Shown here: positions 1 through 9,083 of the stretch, piece after piece | How positions within the stretch are numbered: the stretch's first letter is position 1 | How the letters are laid out: the number at the start of each line of letters is the position of its first letter | NCBI GenBank assembly: GCA_012103315.1 | Contig: WLWZ01000010.1 | Location: 1-64,000, forward strand | Source: Alphaproteobacteria bacterium | GTDB taxonomy: Bacteria > Pseudomonadota > Alphaproteobacteria > MPNO01 > UBA2964 | Reading direction: 5' to 3' | Length of the DNA stretch: 64,000 bases | The notes under the pieces: generated by a model | Told to the model about the DNA's origin: nothing | Databases searched by the model: none | What the model saw: only the letters and a program-made list of their open reading frames with translations | Translations under genes and position numbers: made by a program

Positions 1-214
1 GACTATTGATTTTGCAGTGATGGTTATTTTTGGATGGGCAGGGCGGCCCTGCCACCACATACCAGTTGCCTGAAACCGGTGTTTGAAGCTTTAGATATTT
101 ATTACCGGCTTGGTGCAGGTTTTGCGCCTCGGAAAAATCTGCTGAGCCGATAAAACTCGTGGTACCGAGTAATATATAGACCGATAATCGTCGGAGAGTC
201 CTCATGGCACTCAT
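1..214 (-). CDS. Secreted protein, N-terminal fragment cut by left window edge
   Basis: An open minus-strand frame starts at ATG 214 (second in-frame ATG at 205) and runs without a stop to base 1. The visible product begins with an arginine-containing n-region and a hydrophobic segment (RRLSVYILLG), a likely Sec signal ending near SADFSEAQ. A stretch reading GNWYVVAGPPC and then NHHC follows. A W-Y-V-x-G element followed by His-His just after the signal recalls the front of some secreted M23-type metallopeptidases, but the catalytic region lies outside the window, so this is only a suggestion. The start is 13 bases after the stop of the small secreted protein upstream, so the two are probably co-transcribed with the uracil-DNA glycosylase gene. 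No strong ribosome binding site is visible. Confidence 0.55.
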   Translation of the reverse strand, partial: MSAMRTLRRLSVYILLGTTSFIGSADFSEAQNLHQAGNKYLKLQTPVSGNWYVVAGPPCPSKNNHHCKINS

Positions 215-227
215 AGGTTTGACCGGA

Positions 228-452
228 TTATTTCTTGACCGGGATGCAGGACCAATTGTGAAGACGGTAGGCTTTGTAAAAACTACCGCGCTGTTGTTTT
301 AACGCCTCGACGTCTTGGGTAACGGATTCTCCAGTTTCAAACCCACCTTTTAAACAATCGTCAAGCTCATGAAATCGCAACTGAGTGTCGAATGTGGTTG
401 GGGCATTTGTTTGCCCCACGCCGAAAAACAGTATGATCAAGGCCCATTTCAT
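228..452 (-). CDS. Small secreted hypothetical protein (74 aa)
   Basis: A short protein of unknown function. The first 17 residues (MKWALIILFFGVGQTNA) look like a cleavable Sec signal, leaving a mature domain of about 57 residues with two cysteines (one near residue 33, one five from the end) that could form a disulfide in the periplasm. A GGAG element sits about 9 bases before the ATG. The gene begins 15 bases after the stop of the uracil-DNA glycosylase gene and ends just before another secreted protein, so it reads as the middle gene of a minus-strand operon. I do not recognise the family. Confidence 0.6.
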   Translation of the reverse strand: MKWALIILFFGVGQTNAPTTFDTQLRFHELDDCLKGGFETGESVTQDVEALKQQRGSFYKAYRLHNWSCIPVKK

Positions 453-467
453 TTTGCTGTGCTCCGT

Positions 468-1340
468 CTATCCCTCTTCCAAACGCTGTTTTATTTCCAG
501 AAGATCTATCCAGGTCTCTCGTTTTTGGGCGGGCGACCGCAAAAGGTAGGCCGGGTGTAATATCGCCCGCACCGGTATCGGGTTGTCGAGGCCTTCGCGC
601 GTATAGGAGAGCCATTTGCCACGGGTCCGCATGATGCCTTGTGTTGTCCCCAGTAAGGTCTTGGCGGATGTGCCGCCAACCAGAATGAGAATCCGCGGCG
701 CGACCAGTTCGATATGCCGTTCGATAAACGGCATACAGGCAGCAATTTCCGAATCAGTCGGTGTCCGGTTGCCGGGCGGTCGCCAGGGCAGGATATTGGT
801 GATGTATACATCGCTACGTTGAAGGGAAATTGCCGCGAGCATTTTATCCAGTAGCTGACCCGCGGGGCCGACAAAGGGTAATCCCTGTCGATCTTCTTGG
901 GCGCCGGGGGCTTCGCCGACAAACATGAGTTTTGCATCGGCAGTGCCATCGCCAAAGACCATACTCTTGGCTGTCTGCTTTAGCGGACAGCCTTCAAAAG
1001 CCGCCATCGCATCACGTAGCGCCTCCAATGAGTCTGCTGCTGCTGCTGCGGTGCGCGCCGATTTAGTCGCTTCGTCACGGGACACTAATTCTGTTGGTGG
1101 GCGTGGGGTTGGCGGAGTTGGCGGCGGCGCTGTCGGTTGAGCAGTCAGAACCGGTGGTGCTGCCGCTGCGTCAGAAACGCCTTCGGTCGATGGGGGGGGC
1201 GCTTTAGGAAGCGTTGTTGGTTTAGGTGTAACAGACTCAGGGGCTTTAAAACGGTTGACGGGCTGTTCTTCCAGCGCTTCGTCGATGCCGCTTTCTACGT
1301 ACCATCGCAGGAGTTCGGTTGCGTTGTTTTCCTGAACCAT
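468..1340 (-). CDS. Uracil-DNA glycosylase, family 4-like
   Basis: Removes uracil from DNA to start base-excision repair. The catalytic domain covers about residues 108-290 and shows the family-4 motifs GEAPG (142-146), the NILPWRPPGNRTPT stretch (182-195) and HPAYL (262-266). The first 100 residues form a Pro/Ala-rich, probably disordered linker (about 33-83) after a short helical start. Classical family-4 enzymes hold a [4Fe-4S] cluster with four cysteines, but only two cysteines exist in this whole protein (118 and 202), so a normal cluster cannot be assembled from these residues alone. The gene is divergent from the ETF-QO gene (63 bases between starts) and leads a minus-strand operon with two secreted proteins. 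Confidence 0.9.
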   Translation of the reverse strand: MVQENNATELLRWYVESGIDEALEEQPVNRFKAPESVTPKPTTLPKAPPPSTEGVSDAAAAPPVLTAQPTAPPPTPPTPRPPTELVSRDEATKSARTAAAAADSLEALRDAMAAFEGCPLKQTAKSMVFGDGTADAKLMFVGEAPGAQEDRQGLPFVGPAGQLLDKMLAAISLQRSDVYITNILPWRPPGNRTPTDSEIAACMPFIERHIELVAPRILILVGGTSAKTLLGTTQGIMRTRGKWLSYTREGLDNPIPVRAILHPAYLLRSPAQKRETWIDLLEIKQRLEEG

Positions 1341-1403
1341 GAGAAAACGGTATCATGACTATGCATTGTTAAACAGCATGAGAAGAACTCAGAAGAGGAA
1401 TTT

Positions 1404-3035
1404 ATGGAACGGGAATCGATGGAGGTGGATGTCGTCATTGTTGGGGCAGGGCCATCGGGCCTCTCGGCGGCGATCCGTCTTGCTCAGCTGGCGGCGGAAA
1501 ATGATACCGAGCTGACGATCTGTCTGCTCGAAAAAGGCTCCGAAGTTGGCGCGCACATATTATCTGGTGCGGTTTTAGAACCGAAAGCTCTTAACGAGCT
1601 CATTCCCGATTGGAAGGAAAAGGGCGCACCACTCAATACTGAGGCGGCTGACGACAATTTTCTGTTTCTGACCAAGACTGGTTCGATCCGGATGCCGACA
1701 CCGCCCCAAATGCATAATAAGGGCAATTATATTGTCAGTCTTGGCAACGTTTGCCGTTGGCTAAAGGAGCAGGCGGAAGAACTTGGTGTTCAAATCTTTG
1801 AAGGATTTGCTGCTGCTGAAATTCTCTATGACGACGAAGGTGCAGTGGCGGGCGTCGCAACCGGCGATATGGGTGTTGGCGAGGATGGCAAGCCCAAGGA
1901 TGGTTTTACGCCGGGCTATGAGCTTCAGGCTAAGTACACGTTCTTTGCGGAAGGGTGCCGTGGGTCACTGACCAAAGAGTTGTTCGAGAAATTTGACATG
2001 CGATCAGATGCCGATCCGCAATCCTACGCCCTCGGGATTAAGGAGCTGTGGGAGATTGACCCGGAACAGCATCAGCAAGGACGCATCCTGCATACGATTG
2101 GCTGGCCGCTCGATACCAAGACATATGGTGGGTCGTTCCTTTATCATCTGGAAGACAATCAAGTGGCGGTCGGGTTTGTCACAGGGCTCGATTATCGCAA
2201 TCCGCATCTATCGCCCTTTGAAGAGTTCCAGCGTTTCAAGACGCATCCTTCGATCCGTCCGATTTTTGAAGGGGGACGCCGGATTGCTTACGGCGCACGT
2301 GCTTTGAATGAAGGCGGATTCCAATCGATCCCCGAGCTTACCTGTCCGGGCGGTGCGATTATCGGCTGTGCAGCTGGCTTTCTAAATGTTCCCAAGATTA
2401 AAGGCAGTCACAATGCAATGAAGACTGGCATGATCGCAGCGGAAGCTGCCTTCGCTGCTTTAAGAAATGACGGCGGTAAAGTTCTGGAAGATTATCCGAC
2501 GGCGCTTAAAAAGAGCTGGGTGTGGGACGAGCTATACCGGGTGAGAAATATCCGGCCGTCTTTCCGCTGGGGGATGTGGGCCGGGCTTCTCTATTCGGCG
2601 ATTGATACGTTCTTATTGCGCGGTAAGGCACCATGGACCTTTAAACAACACGCCGATCATACGTCATTATTGCCTGCTTCAGGGGCTCCCAAGATCGAGT
2701 ATCCGAAACCAGATGGAGAGGTGTCTTTTGACCGTTTGTCTTCGGTCTATATTTCAAACACCAATCATGAGGAAGACCAGCCGGTTCATTTGACTCTCAA
2801 AGATACGTCCGTGCCAATTTCGGTAAATCTCGAGAAATATGACGCCCCGGAGCAGAGATATTGTCCGGCGGGGGTGTATGAAATCGTTGAGGATGACGCG
2901 GATGGTGGCCCAAAACTACAGATCAATGCGCAAAATTGCGTGCATTGTAAGACCTGCGATATCAAAGATCCGACGCAAAACATTAATTGGGTGGTCCCGG
3001 AAGGTGGCGGTGGGCCAAATTATCCCAATATGTAA
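1404..3035 (+). CDS. Electron transfer flavoprotein-ubiquinone oxidoreductase
   Basis: Inner-membrane-associated ETF-QO passes electrons from ETF, and so from acyl-CoA and other flavin dehydrogenases, to ubiquinone. The N-terminus carries the FAD dinucleotide-binding motif [10 protein letters not shown] (about residues 15-24). The C-terminus carries the [4Fe-4S] ligands C487 and C512-x2-C515-x2-C518, followed by the typical PxxNxNW tail. The length of 543 aa is normal. An AGAGGAA ribosome binding site precedes ATG 1404; an ATG six codons in is possible but worse placed. This enzyme is the likely electron sink for CoA-thioester catabolism encoded elsewhere in the window. Confidence 0.97.
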   Translation: MERESMEVDVVIVGAGPSGLSAAIRLAQLAAENDTELTICLLEKGSEVGAHILSGAVLEPKALNELIPDWKEKGAPLNTEAADDNFLFLTKTGSIRMPTPPQMHNKGNYIVSLGNVCRWLKEQAEELGVQIFEGFAAAEILYDDEGAVAGVATGDMGVGEDGKPKDGFTPGYELQAKYTFFAEGCRGSLTKELFEKFDMRSDADPQSYALGIKELWEIDPEQHQQGRILHTIGWPLDTKTYGGSFLYHLEDNQVAVGFVTGLDYRNPHLSPFEEFQRFKTHPSIRPIFEGGRRIAYGARALNEGGFQSIPELTCPGGAIIGCAAGFLNVPKIKGSHNAMKTGMIAAEAAFAALRNDGGKVLEDYPTALKKSWVWDELYRVRNIRPSFRWGMWAGLLYSAIDTFLLRGKAPWTFKQHADHTSLLPASGAPKIEYPKPDGEVSFDRLSSVYISNTNHEEDQPVHLTLKDTSVPISVNLEKYDAPEQRYCPAGVYEIVEDDADGGPKLQINAQNCVHCKTCDIKDPTQNINWVVPEGGGGPNYPNM

Positions 3036-3287
3036 GAAAGATTAAGTTCGTCGTCGCCGTTGCGCTGGCGGCTTGTTACTCGCTTTTTAACATCTTTGGG
3101 ATTATGATTTGTCTTCAGGTTCGTTGATCTCAGACTTGCCATTGAATGGTATGAGTTATCGCCCCACCTGAACCTAGCGAAACAGATGGCGTCCAGTTGT
3201 TAGCTTATGAAGAACGTTAAAGTCCTCTTTTCAAATGGCAGATCAATGCCAGACGCGGAAACAATCGATGTGGCTGATTCTGCATCT

Positions 3288-5027
3288 ATGACGATGCGCC
3301 TGATTGCTGTGCCGGTGATTGCCTCGCTGGTTTTGGTGTCGGCTTGTGTTGATGGGTCGGAGACTGGCCAAGTCGCGACAGTTGATGGTGTTCAGTCGGA
3401 TGCACGAATCCAGCAAGGGGTTCAGTTGGTCTCAGCCTCAGGAAAGTATCTTGCGGGTCGTTATGCGCGTCGGAGTCGTGACTTTAGTACCGCCGCAAAT
3501 TATTTGTCAGACGCCCTTTCAATTGATGCCAACAATCGCAAGATCCGGCGCCAGACATTCTTTGCCCTGGTTGCGGGTGGCCGCATGTCGGAAGCAGCGG
3601 TCCTTGCAAAGGAAATTGTCGCTGCTGACAAAGGCGCTGCGATCGCAAATTTAAGTTTGGTCGTTGAGGACGCCTTTGCATCCAAGTTTGATGCTGCGGC
3701 AAAGCGGCTCGATTCAATGCCGCGCCGTGGCATGAGCACATTTGCAGCACCCCTGTTACTCGCCTGGACCAAGGCAGCGCTTGGCGACATCGAAGGGGCG
3801 GTAAAGTCACTTGATGCGCTTAAAAAGATCGCATCTTTCGCCGCTCTTCGACACATGCATGTCGGCCTTATTTATGAACAGGCTGGCAAAACGGAGCTGG
3901 CTGATCAGGCCCTTAAGAAAGCATCCAAGGGTACGACTTCTATCCGCGTTGTGATGGGATATGGTCATTTCCTCGAGCGTCAAGGTCGATTGGCTGAGGC
4001 TAAAGCGCTCTATGACGGCTATATCGCAAAAAATAGCGGCGATGCGCTTGAGGGGACTCTTGAACGCCTTGCTGCCAAACGGCCACCGCCGACATTTGTT
4101 GCGACGCCCAAAGACGGGTTGGCGGAAGTATTTTTCAATCTCGCCGGAACCCTGGCACAGGGGCGTTCATCTGACCTCGCCCTGATTTATGGTCGGATGG
4201 CATTACGCCTCCGCCCCAAATTTCCCCTGGCACAATTATTGCTCGGTGGTTTGCTTGAATCTTTGTCGCGCGGCGCAGATGCGATTGCGCTCTATGAAAA
4301 GGTTGATCCAAAATCACCGGTCTCATGGTCGGCGCGATTGCGTCGGGCCTCAAGCCTCGACGAAATGGGCAAAACCCAGGATGCGATTGCTTTGTTGGAA
4401 AAGATGGCGGAGGAGCGCAAGGATCGCTTTGAGCCCCTTATTCGCATTGGCGACCTGCATCGTTCAAAAAAGAAATTCGAAGATGCCATCGCATCTTATG
4501 ATCGAGCGATTAAGCGCGTTGGCACCTTGGAAAAAAACCATTGGTCGCTACTCTATGCGCGCGGCATTGCATTTGAGCGGGCCAAACAATGGCCGAATGC
4601 GGAAAAAGATTTCCTGCATGCGTTGGAATTGAGTCCTGAACAACCCTTTGTTCTCAACTATCTTGGTTATTCCTGGGTAGACCAGGGATTAAAGCTGGAT
4701 CGTGCAAAGAAAATGATCCGGCGCGCCGTTGAGTTACGCCCCAATGACGGCTATATCGTCGATAGTCTTGGGTGGGTCCTGTACCGCCTTGGCGATTATC
4801 CCGCCGCCGCGAAAAACCTCGAACGGGCGGTTGTTCTGCGGCCCGAAGATCCCACGATTAATGATCATCTCGGCGATGCGTATTGGCGCGTCGGGCGCAA
4901 GTTCGAAGCCCGTTTTCGGTGGAAACGCGCCTTGTCATTAGATCCCGAAAAAGACCTCATTCCGCAGATCGAAGAAAAACTGCGTGACGGGCTCAAGAAA
5001 AAAGATGACGGAGATAATCGCAGTTGA
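3288..5027 (+). CDS. TPR-repeat lipoprotein
   Basis: A protein of about 579 aa made almost entirely of tetratricopeptide repeats. The frame opens at 3207, but ATG 3288 (or 3294) is preferred. It places a hydrophobic signal directly before a lipobox (V-S-A-C) about 20 residues in, so the mature protein would be an acylated periplasmic or outer-membrane lipoprotein; the 27 extra residues of the longer start are not signal-like. The last 200 residues hold the best repeats, including the common NYLGYSWVDQG and DSLGWVLYRLGDYPAA patterns. Such proteins usually scaffold complexes or help outer-membrane assembly; the partner here is unknown. Its stop overlaps the ispE start by three bases. Confidence 0.88.
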   Translation: MTMRLIAVPVIASLVLVSACVDGSETGQVATVDGVQSDARIQQGVQLVSASGKYLAGRYARRSRDFSTAANYLSDALSIDANNRKIRRQTFFALVAGGRMSEAAVLAKEIVAADKGAAIANLSLVVEDAFASKFDAAAKRLDSMPRRGMSTFAAPLLLAWTKAALGDIEGAVKSLDALKKIASFAALRHMHVGLIYEQAGKTELADQALKKASKGTTSIRVVMGYGHFLERQGRLAEAKALYDGYIAKNSGDALEGTLERLAAKRPPPTFVATPKDGLAEVFFNLAGTLAQGRSSDLALIYGRMALRLRPKFPLAQLLLGGLLESLSRGADAIALYEKVDPKSPVSWSARLRRASSLDEMGKTQDAIALLEKMAEERKDRFEPLIRIGDLHRSKKKFEDAIASYDRAIKRVGTLEKNHWSLLYARGIAFERAKQWPNAEKDFLHALELSPEQPFVLNYLGYSWVDQGLKLDRAKKMIRRAVELRPNDGYIVDSLGWVLYRLGDYPAAAKNLERAVVLRPEDPTINDHLGDAYWRVGRKFEARFRWKRALSLDPEKDLIPQIEEKLRDGLKKKDDGDNRS

Positions 5028-5908
5028 CGGATAAGTCCGATCCGCCTTCCACAAACCAAATCTCAGTTCACGCAGCGGCTAAGATAAATCTCTTTCTCCA
5101 CATCACCGGTCGGCGCGATAACGGCTATCATGAGCTTGATAGTCTCGTGGGTTTTACAGCATTTGGTGATCAAGTCGTCGTCGAAAGCGCTCATGATATT
5201 TCATTGCGTATCGAGGGTCCCTTTGGTAGCGGTTTGCCCGTCAATGATGAAAACCTGGTCTTGGCAGCGGCGAGGATGTTCGCTGATGAAGTTGGGCGCG
5301 ATGGTGGCACGGCAATTACTTTGCAAAAGAATCTTCCCGTTTCGTCAGGGATTGGCGGAGGATCTGCTGATGCTGCGGCAACGTTACATGCGTTGAATCA
5401 GCTATGGGATGCCGGTGCGACTCCCGAAATCTTAGCGGCAATCGGTCTGCGTTTAGGTGCAGACGTCCCAGTGTGCCTCCTCAGCATGACTGCTCGGATG
5501 AGCGGTGTTGGTGAGGTGGTCCGTCCGGTGGGGTCGCTCCCTAATCTTGGGGTGTTATTGATCAATCCCGGCGTCCCTGTTTCAACACCACAGGTGTTCA
5601 AAGCGCGCGTCGGGTCTTTTTCGAAGCCCGTTGCTGAACGTGTTCCAGACGCTGGTTTGAAATTTTGCGAATTTGTTCAATCTCAGAGAAACGACTTACA
5701 AGACCCGGCAATTGAATTGGAGCCTCAGATAGCAAAGGTGCTACAAGCCCTGTCGGACCAATCGACCTGCCGATTGTCACGACTGTCAGGAAGTGGAGCG
5801 ACCTGTTTTGGGTTGTTTGATGATGAAGCTACGGCGATTGCGGCCGGTACAGTAATCTCAGACCGCAACCGTAATTGGTGGGTACAAGCTACCCATTTTC
5901 TTCGCTGA
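5024..5908 (+). CDS. ispE: 4-diphosphocytidyl-2-C-methyl-D-erythritol kinase
   Basis: ATP-dependent kinase of the MEP pathway to isopentenyl diphosphate. GHMP-kinase features are clear: the N-terminal AAKINLFLHITGRRDNGYHE, the glycine-rich ATP loop PVSSGIGGGSADAAA (about residues 106-120), and the C-terminal LSGSGATCFGLF. The length of 294 aa is typical. The start is TTG at 5024, whose last two bases lie in the TGA of the preceding TPR lipoprotein gene (TTGA overlap), which implies translational coupling. The TPR-lipoprotein/ispE order is familiar from other alphaproteobacteria. The gene ends convergently, 13 bases from the Sel1-protein gene. Confidence 0.96.
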   Translation: MTDKSDPPSTNQISVHAAAKINLFLHITGRRDNGYHELDSLVGFTAFGDQVVVESAHDISLRIEGPFGSGLPVNDENLVLAAARMFADEVGRDGGTAITLQKNLPVSSGIGGGSADAAATLHALNQLWDAGATPEILAAIGLRLGADVPVCLLSMTARMSGVGEVVRPVGSLPNLGVLLINPGVPVSTPQVFKARVGSFSKPVAERVPDAGLKFCEFVQSQRNDLQDPAIELEPQIAKVLQALSDQSTCRLSRLSGSGATCFGLFDDEATAIAAGTVISDRNRNWWVQATHFLR

Positions 5909-5921
5909 GCGAGAAATAATT

Positions 5922-7493
5922 TTAGCGCTCAGAAGGTGTTGGCGCGGCCGCTTTGACTGGTGCCATGGCGCCGACAACTTGACGGAGATCGCTGAGTAGA
6001 GAAGACGTTGGCTTGCCATCAACGGCCAGCCCGGCAAAGCGCTGATACATTTTTATGGCCTCTTCCGTTTTCTTACCCATGACCCCGTCAGGTGTTCCCG
6101 GTGTCAGGTCGAGGCGTGCAAGCAGTCTTTGGATATTGGCGATTCCTACTTTGTTCAAACCACCAGTATTTGAACTGCCGGCGGCAGGTGTTGTAGAGGC
6201 CGCCTTGGTAATCTCGGCAGTTGTTGGTGTACGGTTTGTCGCTAAATTTGTTCGTTTAAGTTTTTTAGCAGCTTCCGCACTGCCAGCCGCCAGGGCCTTG
6301 TTGTAATAGGCCGTCGCAATCTTCGTATTTTTGGTAACACCAAGCCCGTGTTCATGCATGAGCCCGAGGCTATGCATGGAATCGGCAAGGCCGTTTTCGC
6401 TGCCTTTTTTGAACCAATAGGCGGCACTCTTATAATCCTTAGGTGCTCCGTTGCCTTGCGCATAGAGTGTTCCCAGATTGTGTTGCGCTCTGGCATGTCC
6501 TTTATCGGCGGCTTTCCGATACCAGGCAATTGCTTGGGACGGGTTTTTCGTGACGCCGTTTCCTAATTCATAAAGAAGGCCGAGATTATACTGAGCCGGA
6601 ATAATACCACCGTTGGCTGCTTTGTTTAGCCAGGCCACAGCCTGTTTGGGACTTTTTGGAACGCCCTTGCCGCTCAGATAGCGGTTGGCGAGTTCAAATT
6701 GCGCATTGTGGTCGCCGGTCGCCGCCTGTTGCTTGATATTTTTTAAGTGGTTCGCTTTGCTGATCGGCGCCGGGGGCGATTTAGTTTTTGTGGCGACTAT
6801 GGTCTTAGTGGCCTGGGGAGGCTTTTCGGGTTTGGCAGGTGCTGGCGTTTTCTCGATGATAGCAGGGGTGGATATGGCCGGTGGTATTTTAGCAGCCAAT
6901 TCTGTCGGTGCTTGTGATGCGGCCGGTTTTTTCGCATTCGGTTTTTTCGTGGCTACTTGTTGCGGGCTTGATGATACTTGGGAAAGGTTATTTTCGTATA
7001 TCCATATCCCTCCCGCAATGGCTGCAACGACCGCGCTACCGAGCAAACCGATTCGAGAAAATCGTCCGCTTTTCGAATTTTCTGACGCCGCGATGATGAT
7101 GTCGGTGTCTGCATGTGTCGGTTGGCCGCCTAGACCATTTGTTAAAGCATCTTCGTCGCTGGCTTCGTTCGTTTGTCCGCGCGCTGACTTAAGGGCTTGT
7201 TCAACGTCGAATCCGATTCCGGTCGAATTTGTCGAGGGAACATTGTCGGGGGATGCCGTCGGCGGTTGCTCGACAATCTCGGATACCGGCGCTGGAGCAC
7301 TGGTGTCGATAGCAGTGTCTAATTCAGTTGGTGTCTCAAGAGCGGATTGAGGGGTTGGTTTTTCGGCACGCTTTTTGATTGCACGGTCGACCCATGCGCC
7401 GATCGTCAGCCCATGCCGCTTGGCCGCCTCACGAGCAATTTGACGTGCGTCTTGGTCAACACCCTTAACACTCCAGGGGCTGGATCGTGCCAT
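5922..7493 (-). CDS. Sel1-repeat, peptidoglycan-binding membrane protein with WSVKGV N-terminus
   Basis: A 523-aa modular protein. Residues 5-42 carry the SPWSVKGVDQDARQIARE motif and the GLTIGAWVDRAI helix, a segment I recall from the start of PodJ-type polar factors, with a ribbon-helix-helix-like look. An acidic linker follows, then a single membrane segment (about 148-166, GLLGSAVVAAIAGGIWIY), an Ala/Pro/Lys-rich periplasmic linker, about four Sel1 repeats (roughly 255-405) and a C-terminal peptidoglycan-binding domain (PDGVMGKKTEEAIKMYQ). The likely role is a bitopic scaffold joining a cytoplasmic partner to the cell wall, perhaps at a pole or division site; that is inference. A GGGAGGAG ribosome binding site supports the ATG. 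Two neighbouring genes share the N-terminal motif. Confidence 0.88.
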   Translation of the reverse strand: MARSSPWSVKGVDQDARQIAREAAKRHGLTIGAWVDRAIKKRAEKPTPQSALETPTELDTAIDTSAPAPVSEIVEQPPTASPDNVPSTNSTGIGFDVEQALKSARGQTNEASDEDALTNGLGGQPTHADTDIIIAASENSKSGRFSRIGLLGSAVVAAIAGGIWIYENNLSQVSSSPQQVATKKPNAKKPAASQAPTELAAKIPPAISTPAIIEKTPAPAKPEKPPQATKTIVATKTKSPPAPISKANHLKNIKQQAATGDHNAQFELANRYLSGKGVPKSPKQAVAWLNKAANGGIIPAQYNLGLLYELGNGVTKNPSQAIAWYRKAADKGHARAQHNLGTLYAQGNGAPKDYKSAAYWFKKGSENGLADSMHSLGLMHEHGLGVTKNTKIATAYYNKALAAGSAEAAKKLKRTNLATNRTPTTAEITKAASTTPAAGSSNTGGLNKVGIANIQRLLARLDLTPGTPDGVMGKKTEEAIKMYQRFAGLAVDGKPTSSLLSDLRQVVGAMAPVKAAAPTPSER

Positions 7494-7687
7494 TTTCTAA
7501 ACTCCTCCCACCTATGACTATACTGGGGTGGTGACACACTTGTTAAGGGCAAAATCCGCTAGTTATGGTTAATAAAGCGTAAAAATTTTGGTTGTATGAA
7601 ACGGACTAATGCCAAATCAGGGAACAGGACTAATGAGGTGGGTTAGAAGGGATTTAACGAGATTTCGCTGAATTAGCGGGGAAGTAT

Positions 7688-8392
7688 CTAATCCTGGTTT
7701 TTACGCCACCAGCCGCCACCAGACTTCTTCGGTCGCCGATGCGTACTGTCTTCCATCTTATCCAATCGTTCAGTGATACGCATAACCGCGCGTTCCACTG
7801 GGGCCGTCGAAACAGAACTCTGTGATTGTGATTGGACCTCTTCAACTTGTGCAGAAAGTTGAGTTACTTGATCAGCTAACGGTGCCACAGCGGCAGTCGT
7901 TTTTCGCTCTGCTTCTTCAACGCGATTGCTTAGCGTTTGGATACTTTCAAACAAAGCCTGAATTGTTGGTGCCGGGAGGGGTGCCTGGCCGCTGCCATAG
8001 TTTGAGCCAGGTTGCTCCGCAAAGCCGTTCTGTTGTGGCTGCTGGGGTGGTGGTTGCATCCCATAATCGGCCGCACCCGGCTGAGCGGGGTTGCCAGCAG
8101 GATTATATTGCTGCCCGGGATTATACTGTTGTCCTGGATTGTATTGCTGTCCGGGGTTGTATTGTTGACCTGAATTATATTGCTGAGACGGGTTTTATTG
8201 TTGCTGGGGCTCTTGCTGGGGGGCAGTACCGGCAGCATTGCCCTGCTGCGAACCGGTTAATTGAACAGTCCGTATGGTTTGTGTTAGCCATGCGCCGACA
8301 GTAAGCCCTGACCGTCGGGCAGCAATCTTAGCTGCCTCGCGTGCTTCAGGGTCAACGCCCTTTACACTCCAGGGGGATACGTTTGCTGCCAT
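7688..8392 (-). pseudogene. WSVKGV-motif protein gene interrupted by one in-frame stop
   Basis: Two open segments in the same frame, 8392-8198 and 8194-7688, are separated only by a TAA at 8195-8197. The first encodes the N-terminal motif SPWSVKGVDPEAREAAK with GLTVGAWLTQTI, related to the genes on both sides. The second encodes a Gln/Pro-rich repeat and then a coiled-coil-like region (SIQTLSNRVEEAERK, ADQVTQLSAQVEEVQSQ) with a basic tail rich in Gly and Trp. The stop falls where the repeat QQYNPG would place Tyr (QQ-stop-NPS), so a one-base change from a Tyr codon explains it. Intact, the product would be about 234 aa. Either it is a recent pseudogene, a sequencing error, or two separate peptides; an internal ATG at 8059 could start the second half. 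Confidence 0.75.
8100..8207 (-). repeat. Six 18-bp tandem repeats encoding QQYNPG units
   Basis: Six imperfect 18-base units lie head to tail (plus-strand starts 8100, 8118, 8136, 8154, 8172, 8190), each based on GGATTATATTGCTGTCCG. On the minus strand they encode repeated QQYNPG hexapeptides (variants QQYNSG and QQ-stop-NPS). Whole-codon units of this kind change copy number by slippage without shifting the frame. The unit nearest the gene start holds the premature TAA. Confidence 0.85.
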
Positions 8393-8670
8393 TTTTTTAA
8401 ATTAATCTCATATGTGACATTAAACGTGGGATTCTATGGGGGTACCTTTAGCCCTACCAACGTCCGATTCGGTATACCTTATGGCATAAAATCAATAAAT
8501 TGCAAGCATTTGTGGTCAGTCCGTAGACCATACCAAAGTAGTAATTGGCCATATTATCTATATAGGCAAAACGTCGATAAACACCGGGCGTACCCAGGGT
8601 GTTTTGCCGTTATTAGCTGTTATTAGTCGTTGTGCAAACGAATGCACACTAAATATCGACGGAGAGAAGT

Positions 8671-8919
8671 TTAAGCGTTGCCGGTGGCAGCGCGCATCAT
8701 TGCCCGCTCGATGGAACTTTTCCGAGCTATCTGGGGTAATGGCATGTCTTGGGAATTATTAGTTGGTTGTAATTGTTCTGCGGCATGCATCTCTCGGATT
8801 GCTCCCGAAATCCAGGTGCCGATCGAAACGCCTTCTGCTTCCGCGCAGGTTTTAACCGCTGCGCGCGCTTCGGGGGTTACGCCCCGTAAACTCCAATTAG
8901 AACTCTCTGACATAGCCAA
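8671..8919 (-). CDS. Short WSLRGV-motif protein (82 aa)
   Basis: A small cytoplasmic protein, third member of the local family. Residues 7-45 read SNWSLRGVTPEARAAVKTCA and GVSIGTWISGAIREM, matching the start of the two downstream minus-strand genes. The rest (QIARKSSIERAMMRAATGNA) is a short basic helix; there is no membrane segment or Sel1 part. The motif fits a small helical, possibly ribbon-helix-helix-like fold, so it could be a DNA-binding or oligomerisation module, but the function is not known. The region upstream is AT-rich and may hold the promoter. It could be a stand-alone regulator or competitor of the longer paralogues. Confidence 0.72.
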   Translation of the reverse strand: MAMSESSNWSLRGVTPEARAAVKTCAEAEGVSIGTWISGAIREMHAAEQLQPTNNSQDMPLPQIARKSSIERAMMRAATGNA

Positions 8920-9083
8920 CCAATGTCATAAAAAATTACCGTTTGAACAATATATACATAACACCAAAATTTCTTAACAGCTCGTTAATAATAAGTCGTA
9001 GCCATGTTTTTTAAATTTTCCGCAAAATTTAGCGGGAATCTATTGCGATATGAATTAAACCCCCCTATTTTCCGGCTTCCAAA

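Noticed and set aside
5905..5932. Hairpin between ispE and the Sel1-protein gene as a terminator
   Set aside because: CTGAGCG and CGCTCAG pair over a 14-base loop, but no T run follows on either strand; too weak to call.
6685..7350. 221-residue plus-strand frame opposite the Sel1-protein gene
   Set aside because: It lies fully inside a minus-strand gene with clear Sel1 and peptidoglycan-binding domains; its composition mirrors that gene and no ribosome binding site is seen.
8100..8207. Regular repeats that might be a CRISPR array
   Set aside because: Units are 18 bases with no spacers and encode QQYNPG in frame; this is a coding minisatellite.
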